NCBI RefSeq assembly: GCF_000372425.1
Contig: NZ_AQVD01000005.1
Location: 99,975-142,177 of the forward strand
Reading direction: 5' to 3'
Origin: Streptococcus ferus DSM 20646
Lineage (GTDB): Bacteria; Bacillota; Bacilli; Lactobacillales; Streptococcaceae
DNA length: 42,203 nucleotides
Shown: in pieces, positions 9,143 through 16,625 of the stretch
How the letters are laid out: each line of letters opens with the position of its first letter
Numbering within the stretch: the stretch's first letter is position 1
The notes under the pieces: generated by a model
What the model saw: the letters and a program-made list of their open reading frames with translations, nothing else
Database searches by the model: none
Told to the model about the DNA's origin: nothing
Position numbers and translations under genes: made by a program

Positions 9143-9913
9143 TTAGCCAGCGTCAAAATCTAATTGCTGACGATCATTAAAATAATCCTTATAGGCAAAA
9201 TAACCTGCAACGACTGATCCTAAACTGGTGGCTGACAATAGCATGAACATCACCATAATTTGATATTTAATGGCATAGACCGGATCAACACCTGCAAAAA
9301 TCAGACCCGACATCATCCCCGGCAGGCTGACCAGTCCAACGGTCTTGGCCGAATCAATTGTAGGCTGCATGGCCGTACGAATCGACTGCTGCAGTATGGA
9401 AAGCGAGGCTAATTTGATAGGGGCTCCCAGAGACAGCTTTTCCAAGACCTGCTGTCTTTGGTCCGTAAAAGCGGTATGCATTTCCCGGTAGCATAAGCCA
9501 ATCGCGACCATGGAATTGCTGGCAATCATCCCAGAAATAGGAATGATTTGAGAAGGCAGGGGTTTAATAGCACCCGATAACATTAACAGTCCTAGGGTAA
9601 CCGCTGTGGAAGACAATATAGCCAAAAAAGCATGTCGAAACTGCTTATGAGGATTGGGGTTGCGCTTATAAGCCTGATGACTGGCATTGAAAACAATGAC
9701 CAAAGACATGGCAATGGTTACAATCAGATGGTCTAACTGAAAAATATACTTCAGCACATAACCGATGAAAACCAGCTGAAGGACTGTTCTCACCACCGCC
9801 ACCATAATGTCCTTGGTCAAGCCCAATTTTTCTTTGCTGGATAGACCTAGGGCTACCAGAACAAGTCCCAGCGCCAAAACCAAAGAAAAATAACTAACAC
9901 TGACATTAGTCAT
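9143..9913 (-). CDS. fetB: ABC iron exporter permease, FetB type
   Basis: The 256-residue protein is nearly all hydrophobic helices and belongs to the UPF0014/FetB family: conserved features are the VRTVLQLVFIGYVL segment (about residues 42-55), the ISGMIASNSMVAIGLCYREM stretch near 126-145 and the LPGMMSGLIFAGVDPVYAIK segment near residues 197-216. FetAB of E. coli exports iron and improves resistance to hydrogen peroxide. It overlaps fetA by 8 bp, so the two are a unit. The PerR-like box upstream of fetA fits the iron/peroxide role. Confidence 0.85.
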   Translation of the reverse strand: MTNVSVSYFSLVLALGLVLVALGLSSKEKLGLTKDIMVAVVRTVLQLVFIGYVLKYIFQLDHLIVTIAMSLVIVFNASHQAYKRNPNPHKQFRHAFLAILSSTAVTLGLLMLSGAIKPLPSQIIPISGMIASNSMVAIGLCYREMHTAFTDQRQQVLEKLSLGAPIKLASLSILQQSIRTAMQPTIDSAKTVGLVSLPGMMSGLIFAGVDPVYAIKYQIMVMFMLLSATSLGSVVAGYFAYKDYFNDRQQLDFDAG

Positions 9914-10547
9914 AAATCAGCTCACCTCCTGCTATCTTGACCACTTGCCGAGCCTCAGCAAGCTCTGTCTGATCATGCGTGACTTCAATAATGGTTTTTC
10001 CTTTTTCATGGTATTGCTTAATCAAGCCCCGAACAAGGCTTTTAGTAACAGCATCTAAACCAGCAGTCACCTCGTCCAGCAACAACACTCTTGGGTCAAA
10101 CAGAAGATTTCTTACCAGTGCAACCCGCTGTTTCTCACCGCCTGAAAGCTCACTAATCGCCTGTTCCAAAAAATGAGGGGGCAAATCAACTGCCGCTAAG
10201 GCCGCAAGTGCCCGATGCTGATCAAACGGAAGCTGTCTGATTGTAAATGGGAAAGCCAAGTTATCTGCGACCGTTTGGCCAAAAAGAACTGGCTGCTGAA
10301 AACAATACGATACTTCCTTTCTGTAATCAACGGGATTAAGACGCTGTAAATCGTTGCCGTCATAGTAGATCTCCCCTTGCGAATACGGGGATAAACTTGC
10401 CATAATCTTCAGCAGAGTGCTCTTACCTCCTCCTGAAGGACCCGTTATCGTTAGCCATTCTCCTTCTGATACCGTCAACGTGATGTCTTTTAAAATCGTT
10501 TTATCACCTCTTGCGAGACCGACATGTTTCAAGTCATATAAAATCAT
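9906..10547 (-). CDS. fetA: ABC iron exporter ATPase, FetA type
   Basis: This ATP-binding subunit drives the FetB permease. It has Walker A GPSGGGKST, the Q-loop, the signature LSGGEKQRVAL, Walker B VLLLDEVTAGLD and the switch histidine in EVTHDQ. I chose ATG at 10547 (213 residues, MILYDLKHVGLARG). A longer reading from 10571 would place the start inside the promoter. The ATG lies only 6 nt after the -10 box, with no usable ribosome site, so the message may be leaderless or nearly so. The gene is first in a two-gene operon. Confidence 0.88.
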   Translation of the reverse strand: MILYDLKHVGLARGDKTILKDITLTVSEGEWLTITGPSGGGKSTLLKIMASLSPYSQGEIYYDGNDLQRLNPVDYRKEVSYCFQQPVLFGQTVADNLAFPFTIRQLPFDQHRALAALAAVDLPPHFLEQAISELSGGEKQRVALVRNLLFDPRVLLLDEVTAGLDAVTKSLVRGLIKQYHEKGKTIIEVTHDQTELAEARQVVKIAGGELIYD

Positions 10548-10553
10548 GCCTTT

Positions 10554-10562
10554 ATTATAGCA
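10554..10562 (-). promoter_or_regulatory. Extended -10 promoter of fetAB
   Basis: TGCTATAAT on the minus strand (-10 at 10554-10559), ending 6 nt before the fetA ATG. There is no good -35; the PerR-like box occupies that position. Confidence 0.6.
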
Positions 10563-10577
10563 CAAAAGCATCCTTAT

Positions 10578-10592
10578 TTATAATGATTATTA
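10578..10592 (-). promoter_or_regulatory. PerR-type operator
   Basis: The minus-strand sequence TAATAATCATTATAA matches the PerR consensus TTATAATNATTATAA at 14 of 15 positions, counting the free base. It overlaps the expected -35 of fetAB, a position that would block RNA polymerase. Fur sites share this core, so Fur or another family member is also possible. Confidence 0.6.
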
Positions 10593-10614
10593 TTAAAAAA
10601 GATGCTAAAAACAA

Positions 10615-10645
10615 AGAAAAAACAGAACTTACAAGAAGTCCTGTT
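10615..10645 (-). terminator. Terminator after rpsO
   Basis: Arms 10636-10645 and 10621-10630 form a 10-bp stem (one G-U pair) followed on the minus strand by a T run. Confidence 0.8.
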
Positions 10646-10655
10646 TCTGCTGCCA

Positions 10656-10925
10656 TTAGCGGCGAAGTCCGAGTGACTGAATCAATTCACGGTAGCGGTT
10701 AACATCTGTGCGGCGAAGATAAGCCAAGAGGTTACGACGGCGACCGATTTTTTTCATCAAGCCACGGTAAGTTGCATGGTCTTTTTTATGCTCTTGAATG
10801 TGATTGTTCAAGTGGTTGATTTCCCAAGTCAGGACAGCAACCTGAACTTCTACGCTTCCTGTATCACCTTCGTGACGAGCGTATTGAGCGATAATTTCAT
10901 TTTTTTTCTCTTTTGAGATTGCCAT
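10656..10925 (-). CDS. rpsO: Ribosomal protein S15
   Basis: This small-subunit protein binds the central domain of 16S rRNA. The chosen start, ATG at 10925 with an AGGAG ribosome site, gives the standard 89 residues ([20 protein letters not shown]). A longer reading from 11009 would absorb the leader and is rejected. The conserved LT..I..L..H...H..D....R GL..L...RR..L..YL pattern is complete. It is monocistronic, with its own promoter and terminator, and a leader that could let S15 repress itself. Confidence 0.97.
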   Translation of the reverse strand: MAISKEKKNEIIAQYARHEGDTGSVEVQVAVLTWEINHLNNHIQEHKKDHATYRGLMKKIGRRRNLLAYLRRTDVNRYRELIQSLGLRR

Positions 10926-10957
10926 AATAGTTCTCCTTTTTTGCTTAATCCGAGTCC

Positions 10958-10975
10958 TAGGATTTGGCGATCCTA
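10958..10975 (-). promoter_or_regulatory. rpsO leader hairpin (possible S15 autoregulation)
   Basis: TAGGAT/ATCCTA form a 6-bp stem in the roughly 80-nt leader between promoter and start; a second small stem (GTCTTTAAGAC) lies near 11004-11014. S15 leaders bind their own product in several bacteria. Whether this one does is not shown by the sequence. Confidence 0.4.
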
Positions 10976-11014
10976 AAACCAAGAAAAAGTTAATCTGTCT
11001 TAAAGACATTAGTC

Positions 11015-11043
11015 ATTGTATCAGTCTTCCTGTCTTTTGTCAA
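11015..11043 (-). promoter_or_regulatory. Strong promoter of rpsO
   Basis: Minus strand: consensus -35 TTGACA (11038-11043), 17-nt spacer, -10 TACAAT (11015-11020). Confidence 0.85.
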
Positions 11044-11066
11044 ATGGCAAAGCTGACCTTTTGAAA

Positions 11067-12230
11067 TCACTGATGAGTTAATCTTTGGTAAAGAAGAAGG
11101 CTCAGACCTAAAAACAGACTGACTAGGGCAAATAAGATAAAACTAATATTAACGCTAGAGCTGAAAAGCCCAAAAAACTGTAAGACCAGAGAAGCAAACC
11201 CGCCCCCTAGATTGCAGCCTAGCAAAACGACAGTCGTGGCTGCATTAAGCTGCTTAAGCGGAATAGTCTCGGAAATCCGATGAAAGACTAAGGTCACACC
11301 TAAACTATAAACAAAACCTGTCATCAAAGCACCCAGAGCCAGCCACCACAGACTGTTGGCAAACCAGAGAATAAAGAGACCTGCACTGAGAGCTAAAACA
11401 ACCAGCGCCATCAAATAGTCCTTTAACCAGTCTAATAAAAAGGCAAATAAAGCACCTGCCAAAATCCCCATTAACATCATGAGGCTCAAAATGAGACTCG
11501 ATTGGCTGTCAGTACCTAATTGCAGCCGCTCCATAACTAAGGGCAGGCGTAGCGTAATAGCCGTATTGACCAAGATGACAAAGCCAGCATAGAGGGCTAA
11601 TCCAGTAATATACAGGACTTGTCCCGAGCTCAGACGGCTGGTTTTCGGCTCTGTCTTTGGAAGTTGTACCTGGCTGTCCTCAGGTTTAGCTACAAAAGCA
11701 AGGTAGAGAAAAAGAATAACAAAACCCAGCCCATAAATGAGAAAACTAGCCGACCAGCTGATTTTTAATAAGCGACCGACCAAAAAAGTACAGACCGCTG
11801 AGCCTAGCACTTCGGCCGATCCACGGTAGCCCAGCATCTGAACTCTTTCTCTACCAGAAAAATGTTCCCCAATAATACTGATGGCACGCGCATTGATCAA
11901 ACCAACGCCAGCCCCTAAGATAATCCTTGAGACAAAAACCACCGGATAGGCTTGGAAAAAGAAGGGAGTCATCCCCCCGACAGCCAACAGAACGAGACCT
12001 AAAATAATGGTCAGTCGTTCTGACAGCCAGCGGTTCATAAGAGGAGTCGCCAATAAAATCCCCAGAATGGCAAATGAAGACAGCGAAAACAAAAGTTCCA
12101 CCTGACCGACCCTATAACCTTTCGCTTCATAATGAGTCAGCATCTTAGGTAAAGCCGGGGAGACCGAAAAAGTCGACACTAACATTAAGGACAGGGAGAG
12201 CAGGCTAACCTTCTCTAACAATTTTTTCAT
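11067..12230 (-). CDS. MFS efflux-type transporter
   Basis: The 387-residue protein has about 12 hydrophobic helices and the cytoplasmic loop after helix 2 (PLMNRWLSERLTIILG) typical of the major facilitator family. The substrate cannot be told from sequence. It begins MKKLLEKVSLLSLSLMLVST and has a small central loop around residues 185-200 rich in charged residues. It is divergent from a Crp/Fnr-type regulator 93 bp away. The dyad between them lies where a class II activator would act on this gene, so the pair probably forms a regulator-transporter unit. Confidence 0.85.
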   Translation of the reverse strand: MKKLLEKVSLLSLSLMLVSTFSVSPALPKMLTHYEAKGYRVGQVELLFSLSSFAILGILLATPLMNRWLSERLTIILGLVLLAVGGMTPFFFQAYPVVFVSRIILGAGVGLINARAISIIGEHFSGRERVQMLGYRGSAEVLGSAVCTFLVGRLLKISWSASFLIYGLGFVILFLYLAFVAKPEDSQVQLPKTEPKTSRLSSGQVLYITGLALYAGFVILVNTAITLRLPLVMERLQLGTDSQSSLILSLMMLMGILAGALFAFLLDWLKDYLMALVVLALSAGLFILWFANSLWWLALGALMTGFVYSLGVTLVFHRISETIPLKQLNAATTVVLLGCNLGGGFASLVLQFFGLFSSSVNISFILFALVSLFLGLSLLLYQRLTHQ

Positions 12231-12247
12231 GATTTCTCTGACCTTCC

Positions 12248-12276
12248 TTTAAATTTAAGACTAAAAAGAGTATAAT
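12248..12276 (+). promoter_or_regulatory. Promoter of the Crp/Fnr-type gene
   Basis: -35-like TTTAAA (12248-12253), 17-nt spacer and consensus -10 TATAAT (12271-12276). The dyad at 12296-12311 falls downstream of its expected start site. Confidence 0.55.
12269..12274 (-). promoter_or_regulatory. -10 box of the divergent MFS promoter
   Basis: TATACT on the minus strand, overlapping the other promoter's -10. No good -35 exists at the right distance, as expected for an activator-dependent promoter. Confidence 0.45.
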
Positions 12277-12295
12277 CAATCTTTAGAAAGAAAAA

Positions 12296-12311
12296 TAGGA
12301 CAAATGTCCTA
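12296..12311. promoter_or_regulatory. Operator dyad for the Crp/Fnr-type regulator
   Basis: TAGGACA-AA-TGTCCTA is a perfect 7+2+7 dyad. Its centre lies about 41.5 bp upstream of the inferred MFS start site and about 20 bp downstream of the inferred regulator start site. Confidence 0.6.
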
Positions 12312-12323
12312 AATGAGGAAGAT

Positions 12324-12974
12324 ATGGAAGATGTCATCAATCATCTAGTGACCAGCAAAGAATTAGAAAAAATTTTCCCAAAGCACTGTTTCGCGAAACT
12401 CAGACCCCTCGTTTTCCCTGCCGGTCACCTCATCTGCCGGCAAGGAGAGCCCTTAGAAGCTCTCTTTTACATGGTCAGGGGAAAAGTCAAAATTGTCCGC
12501 AGGCTTTTTAACGGACGGGAGCACATTTTAGATATCAAAAACAAACCGACCTTGATTGGAAACTTGGAGTTGCTGACAGATCAGACAATCGTTTCTTCCG
12601 TGATAGCACTTGAAGAGACTGTCATGCTGGCACTGCCTATCCGCCAAGAGAAAGAGGAGCTGTTGAAAGATCCTCTCTTTTTGCTCAAGCTCGGACAAGG
12701 GCTGGCTCATTCGCTTTACCGACAAAATCTGAAAGCTGCCACTAATCTATCTTACAGCGCCAAAGAACAGCTGGCCACTCATATTCTGGCTGTGGAACAT
12801 CAGGGGAATTTTCAGCTAGAATTGGCTACCTTGGCTGATTCGTTCGGCATCTCATACCGACATCTTCTGCGCGTTATTCATGGTTTTATCAAGGCCGGCA
12901 TTATCAGTAAAAACAAACCCAATTACCAGATTATCAATCGGAAACAGTTGCAGGACTGGGCCGTTAAGGACTAA
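12324..12974 (+). CDS. Crp/Fnr-family transcription regulator
   Basis: The 216-residue protein has an N-terminal cyclic-nucleotide-like beta-barrel (residues about 15-115, with FPAGHLICRQGEPLEALFYM) and a C-terminal winged helix (about 145-215, LATLADSFGISYRHLLRVIH as the recognition region). It resembles YeiL-type members more than Fnr: the four N-terminal cysteines of an Fnr iron-sulfur cluster are missing; only Cys22 and Cys39 are seen. The effector is unknown. The start is ATG at 12324 after GAGGAAG. A 16-bp dyad just upstream suggests self-repression and activation of the divergent MFS gene. Confidence 0.85.
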   Translation: MEDVINHLVTSKELEKIFPKHCFAKLRPLVFPAGHLICRQGEPLEALFYMVRGKVKIVRRLFNGREHILDIKNKPTLIGNLELLTDQTIVSSVIALEETVMLALPIRQEKEELLKDPLFLLKLGQGLAHSLYRQNLKAATNLSYSAKEQLATHILAVEHQGNFQLELATLADSFGISYRHLLRVIHGFIKAGIISKNKPNYQIINRKQLQDWAVKD

Positions 12975-12983
12975 TCAGCAAAC

Positions 12984-13012
12984 TTTCCATATCCCTAAAT
13001 TTGTGCTATAGT
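12984..13012 (+). promoter_or_regulatory. Promoter of def
   Basis: Extended -10 TGCTATAGT (13004-13012) with a weak -35 TTTCCA (12984-12989), 17-nt spacer. Confidence 0.5.
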
Positions 13013-13040
13013 TATCATGTTGTCAATATAAGGAGTCACT

Positions 13041-13655
13041 ATGTCTGTTATCAAAAAACTCACTCAAGCCAGTCATTTGATTGATATGACTGATATTATC
13101 CGCGAGGGAAATCCTACGCTCAGGGCAGTTGCCAAAGACGTGGCCCTGCCACTAACGGATGAAGATATTGTGTTGGGCGAGAAAATGCTGCAGTTTTTGA
13201 AAAACTCTCAGGATCCTGTCGCCGCTGAAAAAATGTCTCTGCGTCCAGGCGTTGGTTTGGCTGCTCCTCAACTGGATATTTCAAAACGGATTATCGCTGT
13301 TCTTATCCCAAATCCAGAAGATGAGGAAGGAAATCCCCCCAAAGAAGCCTACGCTCTTGCGAAAGTAATGTATAACCCTAAAATCGTTGCCCACTCTGTC
13401 CAAGATGCCGCCTTGGCCGACGGCGAGGGCTGTCTGTCTGTTGACCGCACCGTTGAAGGTTTGGTCATCCGTCATGCACGTGTGACCGTCGACTATATCG
13501 ACAAAGACGGACAAAAGCAGCGGATCAAACTCAAGGGCTATAATGCGATTGTTGTCCAGCACGAGATTGACCACACCAATGGCGTCATGTTCTATGACCG
13601 CATCAATCCAGAAAATCCAATGGCTGCCCCAGAGGGCTTGCTGATTATTGAATAA
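13041..13655 (+). CDS. def: Peptide deformylase
   Basis: This metalloenzyme removes the formyl group from nascent proteins. All three motifs are present: GVGLAAPQ (near residue 71), EGCLSV (near 129) with the metal-ligand cysteine, and QHEIDHTNG (near 174) with the two histidines and catalytic glutamate. The 204-residue length is that of the Gram-positive type. The ribosome site is AAGGAG. It is monocistronic, ending in a strong terminator shared with the convergent lplA. Confidence 0.96.
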   Translation: MSVIKKLTQASHLIDMTDIIREGNPTLRAVAKDVALPLTDEDIVLGEKMLQFLKNSQDPVAAEKMSLRPGVGLAAPQLDISKRIIAVLIPNPEDEEGNPPKEAYALAKVMYNPKIVAHSVQDAALADGEGCLSVDRTVEGLVIRHARVTVDYIDKDGQKQRIKLKGYNAIVVQHEIDHTNGVMFYDRINPENPMAAPEGLLIIE

Positions 13656-13656
13656 A

Positions 13657-13690
13657 AACCCTTTTAGGATTTGCCTAAAAGGTTTTTTTA
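13657..13690. terminator. Bidirectional terminator between def and lplA
   Basis: CCTTTTAGG (13660-13668) pairs with CCTAAAAGG (13674-13682), with T runs on both sides for each strand. Confidence 0.9.
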
Positions 13691-13699
13691 TGATGACGA

Positions 13700-14689
13700 C
13701 TAAGCCACAATAGCTTTAGCTACTTCTTCAGCTGTGATTCGAGAGAAGTAATGGTTAATATCAACGGTCTGCAGTTTTGCAAGGACGTCCTTGTATTCAT
13801 AGCGAGTGCCGACCAACAAGGTTTCAATATCTGAAACATCTCCGATACCAAAGAAATCGCCATAAATTTTGATGGATTCAATGACTGATTTTTCAACCTT
13901 GGCAAAGCTTGTGATTTTGCCGGCAGGGTAGCGGACATTGCGCTCAATCGTATAGTCTGGCGTCTCTCCATAAGTCCAATCCCAAGTGCCAAATTGGCTG
14001 TCACGGATATCTTGAATATGCTTGAGTTCGTCTTCTGAAAGGACATACTCTTCCATATCCGGATATTCTTTTTTCATCTGGTTAAGGATGGCATCCTTAA
14101 ACTCAAGGACTGTCATTTTTTGTGGCAGCTCATTGTTGATATTGGTGACACGCGCCCGGACAGACTTGACACCTTTGGATTCAATCTTATCTTTGCTGAC
14201 TTTAAGGGCATCTGCCAAAACGGACATGTCCACATCAAAGAGAAGACAGCCGTGGTGCATCATCCGCCCTTTGTAGTAGGCTTGGGCATTGCCACAAATT
14301 TTCTTCCCATCAATTTCAAGGTCATTGCGCCCAGTAAAGTCTGCCTTGACACCCAAAGTAGCCAAGGTATCAATCACAGGTTTTGAGAAGGTTTTAAAGT
14401 CAAAAGCTCCTTCATCTGCCTTATTTGAAATAATGGTGTAGTTTAGGTTATTCAGGTCATGATAAACGGCTCCACCGCCTGAAAGACGACGAACCACATG
14501 AATACCGTGACTGTCTGTGTACTCTTTATTGATTTCAGCAATGGCATTCTGATGCTTACCGATAATAATGGCAGGCTCATTAATCCAAAGCAGGAAAAGC
14601 TCGTCTTCTCCGACCAATTCTCGAAAAGCATAAGATTCTAAAGCAATATTATAAGCTGGATCATTTGAATTATTGACAATGTATTTCAT
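13700..14689 (-). CDS. lplA: Lipoate-protein ligase A
   Basis: It attaches lipoate, via lipoyl-AMP, to lysines of lipoyl domains. The 329-residue protein has the RRLSGGGAVYHD motif (residues about 71-82), the GRNDLEIDGKKICGNAQAYY segment with the conserved catalytic lysine, and a C-terminal accessory domain. It is immediately downstream of the pyruvate dehydrogenase genes, whose E2 and E3 both carry lipoyl domains, so these are the likely substrates. A terminator-like hairpin separates it from the E3 gene, so expression may be partly independent. Confidence 0.94.
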   Translation of the reverse strand: MKYIVNNSNDPAYNIALESYAFRELVGEDELFLLWINEPAIIIGKHQNAIAEINKEYTDSHGIHVVRRLSGGGAVYHDLNNLNYTIISNKADEGAFDFKTFSKPVIDTLATLGVKADFTGRNDLEIDGKKICGNAQAYYKGRMMHHGCLLFDVDMSVLADALKVSKDKIESKGVKSVRARVTNINNELPQKMTVLEFKDAILNQMKKEYPDMEEYVLSEDELKHIQDIRDSQFGTWDWTYGETPDYTIERNVRYPAGKITSFAKVEKSVIESIKIYGDFFGIGDVSDIETLLVGTRYEYKDVLAKLQTVDINHYFSRITAEEVAKAIVA

Positions 14690-14730
14690 CTTTATTTCCT
14701 TTAACCATATTGTTAACTGATTACATGAAC

Positions 14731-14760
14731 AAAAACCTTAGTGATAAAACCAAGGTTTTT
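14731..14760 (-). terminator. Terminator after the dehydrogenase operon
   Basis: AAAAACCTT (14731-14739) and AAGGTTTTT (14752-14760) form a 9-bp stem with a T run on either strand. It sits between the E3 gene and lplA. A second stem (14782-14788/14800-14806) lies just upstream without a T run. Confidence 0.7.
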
Positions 14761-14823
14761 GCGGTTTATAGGCCTTTTCATGTGACAGAAAAGACCCCCC
14801 TGTCACTCGACCAAACTATAAAC

Positions 14824-16575
14824 CTATTTCCGTTTTGGTGGGTTGTGAATGGCTTCTCCCAGCACATCTGCAAAGGCTTCGTACATGACCTCTGAGAAGG
14901 TTGGATGCCCGTGGATGGAGAGAAGCAGCTCATCAACGGTCAGCTCAGACTCCATAATGGTCGCTGCTTCATTGATCATTTCAGCAGCACTCGGTCCAAT
15001 AATGTGAACACCTAGAATTTCATGGTATTTAGCATCCGCAATGACTTTTACAAAACCATGCGCTTCGTTAGATGCAATGGCGCGGCCATTGCCTGTAAAA
15101 CTATTTTTACCAACTAGGATATTGCCATACTTCGCCCGTGCTTCTTCTTCAGTAATCCCAACCATGGCAACTTCAGGATGTGTGTAAACGGCTGCCGGTG
15201 TGAACTGAAGGTTGGCCTTGCGAACATTGCCATGCATGGCATTTTCAGCGGCTACCTCACCCATCCGATAGGCAGCATGGGCAAGCATCTTCGTACCGTT
15301 AACGTCACCCGGCGCATAAATACCAGGGATAGAGGTTTCTTGGTAGTCATTAACCTTGATACGGTTGCGATCCATTTCAAGATTAAGGTTTTCAAGACCC
15401 TTCATTTGCGGTACACGGCCAATTGAAAGGAGGGCTTTTTCAGCGACAACTTCTGATCCATCATTTAATTTCAAGGTCAACTGGTTATTGGCTTCAATAA
15501 TTTCGGAAACACCGACAGAGGTCTTGATGGTCATGCCTTTCTTAGACAGGATCTTTTGGAGCTCTTGCGACACTTCTTTATCCATAGCTGGAATGATGCG
15601 GTCTGCCATCTCAATCACAGTCACCTCAACACCATAAGAAGCCCAAACCAGACCCAGTTCGATACCAACGACACCGCCCCCCATAACGGCCAATGACTTC
15701 GGCATTTCACGGAGATCAAGGATGTCATCAGAAGTCATCACCAATTTTGAGTCAATTCCTGGGATATTGATCCGAGAAACTTTTGAACCTGTGGCCAAAA
15801 TAATATGACGTCCTTTAATGGTTTCAGAACCGATGGTCACTGTCTTATCAGGGTTGACCTGGCCGAGACCGTTAAAGATGGCTACTTTGTTGGCTTTAAG
15901 CAGTCCTTGAACACCGCCTGTCAGCGTCTTAACAACTGTATTCTTAAAGTCTACGGTCTTGTCCATATCAATCGTGTAGTTCGTTGAAGCAAGATTGATT
16001 CCTCGACCTGCAGCAATCTTGAGACCGTCAAGAATCTCTGCATTTTTCAAATAAGTCTTGGTTGGAATACAGCCCTTATTGAGACAGGTTCCGCCAAATT
16101 CGGATTTTTCAACGATAGCGACTTTTCCGCCTAATTGAGCACCGCGGATAGCGGCATAGTAACCTGCAGGTCCACCGCCGACAACGATGATATCATATTC
16201 ATCCGCAGCCAAGACAGCTTTTGGTGCTTGAGCCACTTGGTCTGCGGCAGGCGCAGCAGGAACCTCTAAGCCTGCAGCTTTCAGATCATCAGCAGAGGCA
16301 CTTGGAGCTTCCGCAGCCGTATCGGCCACGACTTCACCTGCTTCTCCCAGATAACCGATGACCTCTGTTACCGGAACCGTCGCCCCATTTCCATGGACAA
16401 TCTTTATCAAGACTCCGGAATCTTCGGCCTCTAACTCCATATTGGTCTTATCCGACATGATTTCAAGAAGAATATCACCTTCTTGAACCTCATCGCCTTC
16501 TTGTTTTTTCCACTCGATGATTTCGCCTTCCTGCATGTCAACACCGAGCTTGGGCATTATAATTTCAACAGCCAT
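14824..16575 (-). CDS. pdhD: Dihydrolipoamide dehydrogenase (E3) with N-terminal lipoyl domain
   Basis: This flavoprotein reoxidises the lipoyl arm of E2 and makes NADH. At 583 residues it is about 120 longer than plain E3 because residues 1-80 are a lipoyl domain (lysine in MSDKTNMEL) followed by an Ala/Pro-rich linker. The E3 core starts about residue 127 (YDIIVVGGGPAGYYAAIRG), with the redox-active GGTCLNKGCIPTK near 160, the NAD-binding VMGGGVVGIELG and the C-terminal HGHPTFSE dimer motif. It is the last gene of the operon. Residues 1-91 are identical to those of the neighbouring E2. Confidence 0.96.
   Translation of the reverse strand: MAVEIIMPKLGVDMQEGEIIEWKKQEGDEVQEGDILLEIMSDKTNMELEAEDSGVLIKIVHGNGATVPVTEVIGYLGEAGEVVADTAAEAPSASADDLKAAGLEVPAAPAADQVAQAPKAVLAADEYDIIVVGGGPAGYYAAIRGAQLGGKVAIVEKSEFGGTCLNKGCIPTKTYLKNAEILDGLKIAAGRGINLASTNYTIDMDKTVDFKNTVVKTLTGGVQGLLKANKVAIFNGLGQVNPDKTVTIGSETIKGRHIILATGSKVSRINIPGIDSKLVMTSDDILDLREMPKSLAVMGGGVVGIELGLVWASYGVEVTVIEMADRIIPAMDKEVSQELQKILSKKGMTIKTSVGVSEIIEANNQLTLKLNDGSEVVAEKALLSIGRVPQMKGLENLNLEMDRNRIKVNDYQETSIPGIYAPGDVNGTKMLAHAAYRMGEVAAENAMHGNVRKANLQFTPAAVYTHPEVAMVGITEEEARAKYGNILVGKNSFTGNGRAIASNEAHGFVKVIADAKYHEILGVHIIGPSAAEMINEAATIMESELTVDELLLSIHGHPTFSEVMYEAFADVLGEAIHNPPKRK
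16304..16575 (-). repeat. Lipoyl-domain repeat, copy 1 (E3 gene)
   Basis: The 272-bp segment matches 17740-18011 with only 4 mismatches, all silent. It covers the start codon through residue 91. Confidence 0.95.
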
Positions 16576-16625
16576 TTCGTTCTCCCTTTATGTTTTTAGA
16601 TATTCGCTTTATTGCTACCATTATA

